A stretch of DNA of 13,691 nt, from contig JALLAP010000556.1 of assembly GCA_036939355.1 (NCBI GenBank), positions 1 through 13,691 on the forward strand. Direction: 5' to 3'. Below the pieces are notes generated by a model. That model was not told the DNA's origin, did no database searches, and saw only the letters and a list, made by a program, of their open reading frames with translations. The stretch comes from Thalassiosira profunda (lineage: Eukaryota; Bacillariophyta; Thalassiosirophyceae; Thalassiosirales; Thalassiosiraceae). Both the position numbers and the translations under genes were made by a program. Below, one piece after another: positions 1-7,609 of the stretch; position 1 is the stretch's first letter, and each line of letters opens with the position of its first letter.

Positions 1-678
1 GAATCCTTCAGGTACACCTCCGCCTTGCGCTTCCACTTGAGAATGTCCCCTCCGGCGCCGCTCGCGTCTTTCCCCAGATTGTTGAGCGAATTGTTCGGGT
101 TGGTGCCTCCCATCGATCCGCACAGCACCACATGGACATCCTTCTTACTCTTCTTGGCCGCATCGATCAGGTTTTTCTGCCCCATCCAATCCACGAGCTC
201 CGGCTGCCCGTTCGGGAACCCAAACTTCGGCCGCTGCGTCGCCTCGTCCACCTCGCCCGTCGGGGCGGGCTTGGCGCTGGTGCAAATCATGAGCGCATCG
301 CACCCCTCCATCAACTCATCCAAAGTTGCGGCATCGGTAATATCCAGGACGGCCACACTCTCCGGAGGAATGGCGGGCGAACCCTCCGCGGCGCCGATGC
401 CCGCGGTGCCGTCGAGCAGCGCCTGCCGCGAGGCCTCGGAGCGGACGGTGCCGATGGGAACANGCGCCGATGCCCGCGGTGCCGTCGAGCAGCGCCTGCC
501 GCGAGGCCTCGGAGCGGACGGTGCCGATGGGAACATATCCTGGCTTTGCGAGGAGCTTGCGGAAGATGTGCTGCCCGGTCTGCCCGCCAGCGCCGGTGAC
601 AAGGACGCGCCGCCCACTACCATCCATGGCTAGGGCGCGGCAGCAGCCCGCGAGGGCGGCTAGGAGCAGGACCTTCAT
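1..678 (-). CDS. Atypical short-chain dehydrogenase/reductase (NmrA-like NAD(P)-binding), 3' end off window
   Basis: The protein starts at ATG 676-678 and runs off the left edge. Residues 1-17 form a short hydrophobic signal peptide ending ALA, so it probably enters the secretory route; an alternative start at residue 18 (625-627) would give a cytosolic form. The Rossmann dinucleotide-binding motif TGAGGQTGQ follows at residues 28-36. Beyond 391, in the corrected frame, are DALMICTSAKP, LVDWMGQKNLIDAAKK, GSMGGTNP and ILKWKRKAEVYLKDS. This order closely matches the plant At5g02240 family of atypical SDRs, recalled from family knowledge. The substrate is unknown, and the usual YxxxK active site is not expected in this group. 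The frame is broken by a 72-bp duplication flanking an N at 463 (391-462 and 464-535). Removing 73 bases restores one continuous frame, so this is probably an assembly artefact and not a pseudogene. Confidence 0.85.
391..535. repeat. 72-bp exact tandem duplication separated by a single N (contig-join artefact)
   Basis: Bases 391-462 and 464-535 are identical, beginning gcgccgatgcccgcg and ending gatgggaaca, with one ambiguous base (N, 463) between them. A perfect overlap on both sides of a one-base gap is what two unmerged overlapping contig ends look like. Collapsing the duplication removes 73 bases and puts the interrupted SDR protein back in one frame. Confidence 0.9.
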
Positions 679-970
679 GGTGCAGCAACATGCAATGACG
701 ACGTGGCGCACGGCGCGAAAAAAGGGGGAAAGATCTCTGCAATTCAGATCTGCGTGTATGGGAATCCGTCCGTCTTCCCGCTCGTGCTCCAGCAGTGCTC
801 TTGTGGAAACCGGGAGGCGATCGGCAAGAACGATTCCCTTGCAGCCACGAGCAGCAATAGGGAAACATTTCCTGCATCTTGCATTGGACAACGCGTGGCT
901 GGTTTGTTGCATTTCGCCCGTCCGTTTCCACTGGCCCGAACAGAGTGTTGGGAACCAGCATAAAAGCTTT
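679..970. other. Intergenic / promoter of the SDR gene; nothing further recognised
   Basis: This 292-bp spacer separates the 5' end of the SDR gene from the 3' end of the tandem-repeat protein, both on the minus strand. An open frame on the plus strand (703-963) has no recognisable composition or motif. No RNA gene or repeat is seen. Confidence 0.5.
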
Positions 971-2332
971 CTAGGTTGTGATTTTGCGCCCATCCGTCCA
1001 CTGGAATTGCACAGCATCGTCCACGTCGCCATTTCCACTGCGTCCCCAAGCCCAAGGCTGCAACAAAGACACCGTCTGATCGAGGGTGGACCTTGTGTCT
1101 GACTGGTGCGCGTCCAATACCCCACCCAACCACGAATCCTTGGCCACTTCGCCCAAGCTCGTTCGATCGCCGAGGAGCTCGGCATTGCCCCTGGGAGGCT
1201 TGACGGCCACTACCGCGCCGGGCTCCAACAGACGCACTCTCAGGTTCCGAAGGAGCGTCGCCACCGTCATTTCCACCAACTTCTCCACTGCCGGCGCTGC
1301 AAATTTGAACGGCCGGATCTCCACGTCCCACTCAATGGCCAGATCAGACGAAGCGGTGGATGCAAACCTCACGCGCCCGAGGTGCGTGTGCATCAAAAAC
1401 GGCAAGGTGGGCCACCCCGGATCGTTCAGCCGGTATTTAAACTCGGCCGTCCCCTCCGCGGCCGTCGCATCAAGTATGCTCTCCGTAATCAGCGGCGGTA
1501 TTCTCAGCAAGTTGCGACGGGCCGCCCCGCCGCCTTCGGGGAGGACGTCGCCGTACGGTATCGGCGATGGAAGCGGGAGGCCCCCGCCAGCAAACAGAAA
1601 GTCGAGGCATTCCCTTCGCGCTGCCTCCGGATCCAATGCGCATTTGGATCCGTCGATGTTGGTTGTGGCCGAGAACAGCCGCGGAGTCGCCGCGGCCTCT
1701 TGCACGGTCGTGGCGGCCGTTCCGACCGTCCACCGCGCCACCGCCTCGTAGAGCGACGCCCATCTTGCGGTGGCAAAGGATACCTCCCACGTCATGACGC
1801 ACCCGTTGCGCTCGTTGCCATCTTCACAAGCAGTGGCGTCGAATGTCACCGCTGCATTATGCGAGCCGGGGACCAGATCCGCGAAGAAGGGCCCGCTCTC
1901 GGTAACGGTGTAGCGCAGACCGACCGACGTTGCATCCTCCGATTCCTGGTCGTATTGCACCGCCTCCTTCATGAAAACTGGCAAGATCGTCCTTTTGTGG
2001 GGTCGCTTCTCGTCTCCATCATCGGGAGATGATGGCGCGAGAATCGCGAGCGGCAGCCCCCCGCCCTTCCTCCAGTGGTGCTCCATCCAGGCCTCCCGCG
2101 CCTCGATGGGAGTGGCGTCGGTGAGATTTCGCTGTACTGATACGGATACAGCGTTTTCGTCGTCGCCTGTTGACGGCGCGAACGCGTGCAACCTTGCAGT
2201 TGCAGCGCGTCTTCCTGATGGGCGGGCAACGAACGCGTGGCACGAAGGTGCGGCCGCCAACGAGAGGATTGCTGCCACCGCGACGAGGATGCTAGTGCCG
2301 CAGCGGCCGACCGGAGGGGACGCCGACGTCAT
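971..2332 (-). CDS. Plastid-targeted protein with two tandem SRPBCC-like repeats, function unknown
   Basis: I chose ATG 2330-2332 because it gives a clean 453-aa precursor; the frame stays open upstream without a better signal. Residues 1-33 are a signal peptide with hydrophobic core SILVAVAAILSLAAA, ending SCHA|FVARP. The A|F junction followed by an Arg-rich stretch is the diatom bipartite plastid pre-sequence. The mature part holds two similar units at about 74-217 and 243-370. Each starts with GGGLPL, continues through an R-[TN]-[IL]-L segment and a Y-x-[VL]-x-x-x-G strand, then a predicted strand (MTWEVSF / IEWDVEI), and ends in a long amphipathic helix (ASLYEAVARWTVGTAATTV / APAVEKLVEMTVATLLRNL). 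The strand-rich body with a long C-terminal helix suggests an SRPBCC/START-type ligand-binding fold; that assignment is inference. No catalytic motif is recognised. It is compact, without introns. Confidence 0.75.
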   Translation of the reverse strand: MTSASPPVGRCGTSILVAVAAILSLAAAPSCHAFVARPSGRRAATARLHAFAPSTGDDENAVSVSVQRNLTDATPIEAREAWMEHHWRKGGGLPLAILAPSSPDDGDEKRPHKRTILPVFMKEAVQYDQESEDATSVGLRYTVTESGPFFADLVPGSHNAAVTFDATACEDGNERNGCVMTWEVSFATARWASLYEAVARWTVGTAATTVQEAAATPRLFSATTNIDGSKCALDPEAARRECLDFLFAGGGLPLPSPIPYGDVLPEGGGAARRNLLRIPPLITESILDATAAEGTAEFKYRLNDPGWPTLPFLMHTHLGRVRFASTASSDLAIEWDVEIRPFKFAAPAVEKLVEMTVATLLRNLRVRLLEPGAVVAVKPPRGNAELLGDRTSLGEVAKDSWLGGVLDAHQSDTRSTLDQTVSLLQPWAWGRSGNGDVDDAVQFQWTDGRKITT

Positions 2333-2853
2333 GGCGGGGGGTCGCGGGAGGGCAGGCGAGTCCTTATGGGACGACAGGCCGCCGCAGCGTGGAAGTGAAG
2401 AGAGCAGGCACGGGAAAACATGGGGGGGCAACGCTAGCTTTCTTCACGCGGGCAGGCTGATCGAGTTTAGGGTAAGAAGTTTTCAAGTTTCGGGGAGGTT
2501 TTCACTCGGATGTCGCACCTCCCTCCTAGCTTTCACCGCGGTGAGTCCTTCAACTTCAAGTCGCGACTTACCCCAGGGACATGGAAAACTTGAAAACTTC
2601 TTACCCTAAACTCGATCAACGACTCACCCCCTGTTGCACCCCCAGGAAACGTGGAGCAGGCGTGTGCTCGGATTTCTTTATGTCTTGGTGTCCATTTTGA
2701 GCCGACTCCGTCGGACACTTTCACTTTCAAACGGGCTGTTCAAACCAGAAGCCCTTCAGAACGGCACCCAAGTGTCATAGCCCAGCTGCGCCCGCAACAG
2801 CAGAGAAGGGCGAGCGAGTTGCAAAAACAGCCCCCAAGAGGTCGGAGGCGACG
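2333..2853. promoter_or_regulatory. Divergent promoter region between the plastid protein and the chitinase
   Basis: These 521 bp separate two divergently transcribed genes and must hold both promoters and 5' UTRs. They contain the inverted-repeat element at 2458-2618, two perfect palindromes inside it (CACCGCGGTG at 2534-2543 and AAGTCGCGACTT at 2558-2569), and two versions of a ctagctttc-(tt)-cac motif at 2434 and 2526. I see no convincing TATA box for either gene. Confidence 0.55.
2458..2618. repeat. Foldback / MITE-like element with 33-bp perfect inverted repeats
   Basis: The arms at 2458-2490 and 2586-2618 are exact reverse complements over 33 bp (left arm begins tgatcgagtttagggtaaga). 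They enclose 95 bp that carries further palindromes. No clear target-site duplication flanks the arms. The length (161 bp), lack of coding capacity and position in a promoter resemble a miniature inverted-repeat element. A transcribed hairpin is the alternative. Read outward as protein, both arms give LIEFRVRSFQV, so small ORFs here are artefacts of the repeat. Confidence 0.75.
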
Positions 2854-4680
2854 ATGGCCGCGACGCCCCTCCACCACGACGGCTCAGGACCCTCGACGCC
2901 GGCAATGGACGCGGCGGCACCTCCAGACGGCCGGGGGAGGCGGCGGCGGCGCTCCGCCCCCTGGCTCCTCGGCGCGGCCCTCCTCGCCGCCCCCGCCTCC
3001 GCCGACCATCGAGAGCCCCTCGCCCTATCCCCAGCAACTCGCGCCGCCCGCGCCCTCTCCGACGGACTGGCCGCCTGCCAAAACTGCCAGGGGCCCACCC
3101 TCCGATGTTCCGGAACGACCGTCGCCGACGAGCACTGCCTTCCCTGCGCGGCGGGGCAGACGTGGTGGCCGTGCAACGTCCCCGGCGAGTGCCGCTGCCA
3201 GGATTTGGCCGCGGTCGAAGAACCTCCTGAGAGGCCGGACTGCGAAATCCCCCTCTGCGCCCCGGGCGAGAGCGGAAGCAGAGCGGTGCCCTTCACGCGC
3301 TGCGCCAAGTTCGTGGTGTGCGCCGCCGGATCGCCGGGGCCGGAGATGGCGTGCGCGCCCGGGCAGGCGTTCAGCGAGGCGATCAACGCGTGCAACATCG
3401 AGAGGCTGGTGGAGTGCCCGCCCGATCCGGGATGCCAGCCGACCGGGTCGCCGTCGAAGCCTCCGACGGAGCCTCCTAGCGAGGCTTCCAACGACGAGGG
3501 GGGCATCCAGCAGGGCATCAACGTCGGGACCTCCAACCTTGCCATCCAATCGCAAGAAACTCCACCAGTGGATCCGGAGATTTTAGAGGGATGGCACGCC
3601 CTCGACGCCCACCTGTCCGCAAATGAGCTCCGCCTCGCGAGAGAACTGCTCGACGGCCCCGGCGGGGAGTTCGGCTACCTCCCCTTCCGCGACAGCCTGC
3701 ACAAAATGATACTGGACGGCGTCGATGGCGACCCTAGGAGGAAGTTCTACATTGGCCCTCCCGCGTCTTCGGCGCCCAACGGCCGTCCGTACGGACTGGT
3801 CAACGTGGCCATGTTCCTGGCCATGAGCTTCGAGGATTCCATCGGCCACGGGAGCTGCGACGAGGTCAATCGAGATGCGGTGGGGGGCGTTTTGCCCATA
3901 GCGAATGCGTGCGGGCAATTTGGGATGGAGTACGATCGGCTCACCTGTCCCAAGAACGAAATGGACGAGGCCGGGGTGGACTATGGCTGTCCGGTCGATC
4001 CGAACATGCGGATGAGCGCGGGGGCGATCGACCCCCGAGGACGGCAGCAGAGCGTACCGCAGCCGCTGTACTGCCGCCCCCGCGAGTTCGCGGGCGAGTA
4101 TACCGGTCACTGGGACTACGTCTCCGGCGCCGAGGCGGTCGATGCGCCGGCGCCCAACGCCGCCGGAAGACAGGACGTGGAGGGGTGCTGCTGGTGGGGC
4201 CGGGGCGCCGTCCACCTCCGCGGCCCGTGCCAGTACGGCAAGTTGAACTACTATCTGGGGGCGCGGGCCGCGGCCGAGGGACGGCCGAGTTGGTACCCGG
4301 ACGTGGACTTTTGTGCGGATCCGGGGGCGGTGTGCGACCATCCCGATCATCCGGAGCTGCGGTGGATCGCGGGCCTGTTTCGGTGGATTGTGGACATACA
4401 AACTTACAGCGACGGGGAGTTTGGGTACCTCCAGAGGTTGGTCGACTTTGTCGACGGTGGCATGAAAGATTGGAGCTTCGTCCACGGAGTCGCGGGGATT
4501 GCGACGCAGGGGTGCCATTCTCCGCCGTGCCGGGAGGGGGCGGAGTTCGACGGCGCGGGAAGGAAGGCGACGTTCGTCAAGGCGCTGCGGCTGCTGGGGT
4601 TGACGGTGGACGAGGGGACCGCCACGTCGAGAAGGTTGGGGGAGGCGATGTCGGCGACAGTGAACTTTGTAGGAATGTGA
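2854..4680 (+). CDS. Secreted chitinase: CBM14 chitin-binding domain plus GH19 catalytic domain
   Basis: This single 608-aa open frame hydrolyses beta-1,4-GlcNAc polymers if active. An Arg-rich n-region precedes a hydrophobic core (APWLLGAALLAAPASA|DH), a signal peptide for secretion; Met18 is an equally good start. Residues 74-118 form a Cys-rich segment. Residues 131-190 fit a peritrophin-A/CBM14 module, with cysteines at 135, 150, 156, 167, 180 and 188 in the family spacing. A Pro/Ser/Thr-rich linker leads to the GH19 region from about 235. There the SFEDS segment (Glu327) aligns with the SHE acid of plant enzymes, YCRPRE (Glu411) is the candidate second Glu, and WWGRGAVHLRGP...YGKLNYYLG (447-469) is the GH19 signature. 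The spacing between the two candidate Glu residues (84) is much longer than in barley chitinase (22), so the second assignment is tentative. Roles in chitin-fibre remodelling or attack on other organisms are inference. Confidence 0.93.
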   Translation: MAATPLHHDGSGPSTPAMDAAAPPDGRGRRRRRSAPWLLGAALLAAPASADHREPLALSPATRAARALSDGLAACQNCQGPTLRCSGTTVADEHCLPCAAGQTWWPCNVPGECRCQDLAAVEEPPERPDCEIPLCAPGESGSRAVPFTRCAKFVVCAAGSPGPEMACAPGQAFSEAINACNIERLVECPPDPGCQPTGSPSKPPTEPPSEASNDEGGIQQGINVGTSNLAIQSQETPPVDPEILEGWHALDAHLSANELRLARELLDGPGGEFGYLPFRDSLHKMILDGVDGDPRRKFYIGPPASSAPNGRPYGLVNVAMFLAMSFEDSIGHGSCDEVNRDAVGGVLPIANACGQFGMEYDRLTCPKNEMDEAGVDYGCPVDPNMRMSAGAIDPRGRQQSVPQPLYCRPREFAGEYTGHWDYVSGAEAVDAPAPNAAGRQDVEGCCWWGRGAVHLRGPCQYGKLNYYLGARAAAEGRPSWYPDVDFCADPGAVCDHPDHPELRWIAGLFRWIVDIQTYSDGEFGYLQRLVDFVDGGMKDWSFVHGVAGIATQGCHSPPCREGAEFDGAGRKATFVKALRLLGLTVDEGTATSRRLGEAMSATVNFVGM

Positions 4681-4719
4681 GTTTAGGGTCTGTACAATAG
4701 CTGCAATGTACTTCCAGGG
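4681..4719. other. 39-bp convergent intergenic gap
   Basis: The chitinase stop (plus) and the membrane-protein stop (minus) face each other across 39 bp. There is no room for two separate 3' UTRs, so the transcripts must overlap tail to tail unless both are cleaved inside coding sequence. Confidence 0.8.
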
Positions 4720-6410
4720 TCATCTGTTTTGAAGCATTGCACCGGCAATGGACAAGAGAAGTCCTGTTGCAGCGAAGAGCGCTCTGTTCTTCCACGTCCT
4801 CCGCCGCTCTTCCTCATGCACATGCATCCATCTTTTCGTTGCATCGTCTAGCTTTGGGCCCTTCCAGTTGGCCTGCTTCAGTTGGCTCTCGACACTCGCA
4901 TCTTTGTACCGTTCATCGGATGCATACAGTGTGAGTTCCGGGAAGCGACTCCTCACGAACTGTTCCGCAGTTGTTACATCGCCGTTTTGTCGCGTTGGCC
5001 TCGATTGTTTCGCGGCCATCAGGAACTCGATTGCAACACAAACGTCGTTCAGATCGGTGGCTGTCCGCAAAAGCTGCCTTTCGCTCCTCTTGCTAGTACT
5101 CTCGCTCAGCTCCTCGAGAGTTGATAAGATTTTCACAGCGTCGCGGGTGCCAGTGCTTGCAGATTCGTCGAGGACCAAGGCACCGGATGCATCTGTGACG
5201 GCCATCGAGTTCTGTACTCGCTCTAATTCTTGCGCTGATCTGACGTTCACAACGTACTGTGGGTATTTGTCCTTCGTACCTGCATCCCAATAATTGTACA
5301 CAAATGCAAGAAGCCGGTCGTCGAACACCGCCTTCTTCCCTGCCTCCGAGAAGGATCTGCTCGCTTCAGCAATCTTCCGCCCTTCTGCACACTTTTCTGG
5401 AGACCCAATGAATGCTTCCTCCTTCAACGAATACGTCTCAATCTCCCTCGAAGTGTTGTTGTATCGCACGATCGAATCCACAAGTGCCATTTCAGATGGC
5501 GAGATGAAGGACCCCTGCGGAACGGGCAGTCCCGCATCCTCTCTCCCATAATACACGTAGAAGAGTGCTGAGGAAACTGCCGCCAGAGCTGCCCCAGAGA
5601 AGTATTCCCAGCGCATCCCCGCAACTCCGTTCATTGGAAAGTAGAGCAACGGATGCAGCAGCAATCCAGCGACTGCACCGGTTGCCACGGACACTTCCGT
5701 TGCGTAGGGAAAGCTCATGACGTGCTGCATGGATTGCGTCATCCCATCCAGCGCATACAGATTCTCCATCACGGGACCGTACACATAATTCGGAGCGACA
5801 TATCCCACGGTGGCGCCGATCCCACTCCCTGTGATCCACGGCGTTTGCAGCACCTTGTTCAAGCTGGGAGACGCGCTGGCCGGTCCGCCGCACGCCAGAT
5901 CCACCATCCCGCGACGATGGCGTTCCCCACCGCGCAGGGCAAGATCAGGGAGGCCACCGTGCCGTGGTACAGCTTGGGAAGAAGCGTCCAGGTGGTGAAA
6001 GACAGCAATGTCCCCCATCTTCCCTCCATGGCCCTGCGCAAATTTGCGTCCGGAACTGTCACCCGCAGAACCAAGTAGAGAAATCCGAGGGCAGGAAACG
6101 ACGGCGTGGCGAGGGCGGTGGTCGTGGAGACCAGGGCTACGCGGACGGGCAGCGGGGGCTGATGGTTCGTTGCTGCAGGCGCCGCTTCGGTCGTCGATGC
6201 GGCCTCGAACCGCGGGCAAGAGGCGGATATCCATCGAGCGTTTGTGTTGGCCAACGGCGCAAGATGGGCGCCCGCTGGAGTTCGCAGCCTGCATAATATC
6301 GACGGATGCACCGTCGTCGCCGCCGGTGCACGCGCTTTGCAAATCGACCTCGTGCCGGGCCTGAGCCCAAGAAGGGAGGCAGCCGCCCTCCTGCTGGTGG
6401 CCGCGATCAT
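4720..6410 (-). CDS. Putative mitochondrial multi-pass membrane protein, family not recognised; frame change near 5880
   Basis: ATG 6408-6410 begins a long Arg/Ala/Ser-rich leader without acidic residues for about 55 aa (to ..NTNARWISAS), which looks like a mitochondrial transit peptide. Hydrophobic segments follow at about 90-117 and 133-172. After the frame change come GSGIGATVGYVAPNYVYG, a long pair (VATGAVAGLLLHPLLYF and AALAAVSSALFYVYYG), a soluble charged domain of about 230 aa, and a C-terminal tail-anchor-like helix (ALFAATGLLLSIAGAML). The upstream frame (6410 to 5859) and downstream frame must be joined between about 5905 and 5863. A 41-nt GT..AG segment at 5864-5904 joins them exactly, giving 549 aa, but is very short for an intron; a one-base deletion in the assembly is the alternative. 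The function is unknown to me. Confidence 0.7.
5864..5904 (-). other. Candidate 41-nt mini-intron or frameshift site
   Basis: On the minus strand the segment begins gtggatctgg and ends gtctcccag. Its length is 2 modulo 3, the value needed to join the two reading frames, and splicing reads TGC-TTG-AAC-AAG across the junction (phase 2). No obvious polypyrimidine tract is present and true introns in this window are 62-79 nt, so a sequencing indel is at least as likely. Confidence 0.35.
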
Positions 6411-6665
6411 CGCTCGTACTCGGGCCTCGGCCGCCGCCGCGTCGACCCAGGACCGCGCCAGAGTCGACTGCTGTCTCGGCTCAGTTACCTGGGGAGTGCA
6501 CCCAAGCCGTGTGCAAATACTTATTCAGTAAGAAGTTCTTCAGACGAAAACAGTACAGTATAATTTACCTTTGTTGACCAATGTGCATATCATTAACGCT
6601 AATATTTTTTCATCATTGCAACCCCTGACTGCTCATTTTCGTCGTGCACCACTTTTGCAACCGAC
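6411..6665. promoter_or_regulatory. Divergent promoter between the membrane protein and the AlkB-like gene
   Basis: This 255-bp divergent spacer changes from GC-rich (left) to AT-rich (right). TATAATTT at 6559-6566 lies about 100 bp before the candidate ATG at 6666 on the plus strand, and tttttcatcattgcaacc follows nearer the start. Assignment as a TATA element is inference. Confidence 0.4.
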
Positions 6666-6857
6666 ATGGACGCCCCACTCTCTTCCGGACGCTACCGGCA
6701 CGACGGCCGCCACGGCGGCCACTCGTCGCGCAGTCGCTCCCCGCGTGGCCGGGGAGGCGGAGGCGGTCATCGCCTCGAAATGCCGCGAGAGAACCAACTT
6801 TGGCACGTGGACCAATGTCAACTGCAATTGTGTAAAATGCAAGTCAGCAGACAATGA
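6666..6857 (+). CDS. Candidate first exon of the RGG-rich AlkB-like protein (3' boundary not resolved)
   Basis: ATG 6666 opens a 63-codon frame whose first 36 residues are rich in Arg, Gly, His and Ser (GRYRHDGRHGGHSS, SRSPRGRGGGGGHR). This is the same composition as the RGG block that begins at 7610, which has no ATG of its own. The simplest reading is a first exon spliced to that block. The composition turns ordinary after about 6775, so the true exon probably ends between 6770 and 6800; possible GT donors are at gcg|gtcatc and cac|gtggac, neither strong. It could instead be an unrelated low-complexity frame. Confidence 0.4.
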   Translation: MDAPLSSGRYRHDGRHGGHSSRSRSPRGRGGGGGHRLEMPRENQLWHVDQCQLQLCKMQVSRQ

Positions 6858-6900
6858 GCAAAGAATGACGGCAACAAACCCCGCATCTGACCCACCTTAC
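6822..6900 (-). other. Intron-like sequence on the minus strand (79 nt)
   Basis: On the minus strand, GTAAGG at 6900 leads to a T-rich tract and ends TTTTACACAATTGCAG at 6822. The length equals that of the confirmed 9222-9300 intron. Flanking minus-strand frames can be joined in phase (...VRIVDGS|IDIGPRAK...) but the resulting protein is unrecognisable. The downstream part would lie antisense to the candidate AlkB first exon, so this may be chance or an antisense transcript. Confidence 0.3.
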
Positions 6901-7362
6901 TCGATCCGTCGACGATCCGAACTAGCAGTGCGCCGGTCGGACTCGGAACGCCACGAGGGAGCGCAGAACTGGCTCCAGGGGGGCGCTGATGATGCCGTTG
7001 CAACCGGTGGACCACGCTCTGCAAAAATGAAGGCCGATGCGGCGCGGCGACGCCAGTCCGGCGATGCGGTGACCCCGGGCGAGCAGCGACGGGCCCGCGA
7101 GCGGGTGGAGGGAACGCGGATGCGTGGTAACGATCGATCAGCGCCGGCGCTCCAGCTGGGAGGGGTGGGGATGCTGGTCGACGCGTCGAGGTTTGTTGTC
7201 GGGAAGCGAGTGGCGAAGCTACAAGCTACCTCCTAGGGTACTACTTACTATTACCTAAAATACTCGGTTCACCTCCTCCCGGCGACTCTGTTCTTGGGAC
7301 GCTCACGAGCTGGAGTACACCGACTCCGTCTCCAGCACCTGGAGGTCCTGAGCCCGCTCTCC
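6858..7362. other. Unassigned region between candidate AlkB exon 1 and the metacaspase fragment
   Basis: No convincing coding sequence is seen on either strand. The plus-strand open frame to 7236 is Ala/Arg-rich without motifs. On the minus strand, 6822-6900 resembles an intron (see separate entry). Just before the metacaspase remnant, 7300-7357 in another frame reads HELEYTDSVSST, which may be degraded p10 sequence. The stretch 7232-7262 is AT-rich. Confidence 0.35.
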
Positions 7363-7602
7363 ATGACACCTGGTACAGCTGGGGGTGCACTGACCTCGTC
7401 GATCCTGTCCGTGATCTACAAAGAGAAGAAGCCAAGCGCGGCCAACCTCTCCTTCGTGGACGTCTTCCTTAAGACCCGCGACGTGGTGAAATCGAAGGGC
7501 TTCGAGCAGATCCCCCAATTGTCGTCGAGCCGCATGGGCACGAGATTTGCCGTGCTCATCGGAATCAACTACGAAACGCACAAGCAGGGTCGGCTGAGCG
7601 GT
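7363..7602 (+). pseudogene. Type III metacaspase fragment (end of p10 followed by start of p20), broken at both ends
   Basis: Eighty codons in one frame match metacaspases in the circularly permuted type III order. The p10 end comes first: GTAGGALTSSILSVI, then LSFVDVFLKTRDVVKSKGFEQ and IPQLSSSRM. The p20 start follows: GTRFAVLIGINYETHKQGRLSG. The linker normally present between SSR and GTR is shortened. Upstream, the SGC-DxQTSAD part of p10 is missing. Downstream, sequence identity stops exactly after RLSG, before the expected CHNDV and well before the catalytic His (HYSGHG) and Cys (DCCHSG) regions. It therefore cannot be an active protease. It lies where the AlkB-like gene needs an intron, or marks a chimeric join. 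Family assignment is confident; how it arose is not. Confidence 0.75.
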
Positions 7603-7609
7603 TCCCTGA

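Noticed and set aside
703..963. Small plus-strand open frame in the spacer after the SDR gene
   Set aside because: No recognisable composition, motif or initiation context; probably chance.
1106..2032. Plus-strand 308-codon open frame opposite the tandem-repeat protein
   Set aside because: It has low-complexity composition, no motif and no plausible start, and lies antisense to a clearly coding frame.
2651..3586. Long plus-strand open frame rich in Pro, Arg and Ser overlapping the chitinase
   Set aside because: It is the out-of-frame shadow of the GC-rich chitinase 5' half. The chitinase frame has a signal peptide and CBM14 cysteines.
6571..7236. Plus-strand 221-codon open frame
   Set aside because: It is Ala/Arg-rich with no motif and overlaps the better RGG frame at 6666 out of register.
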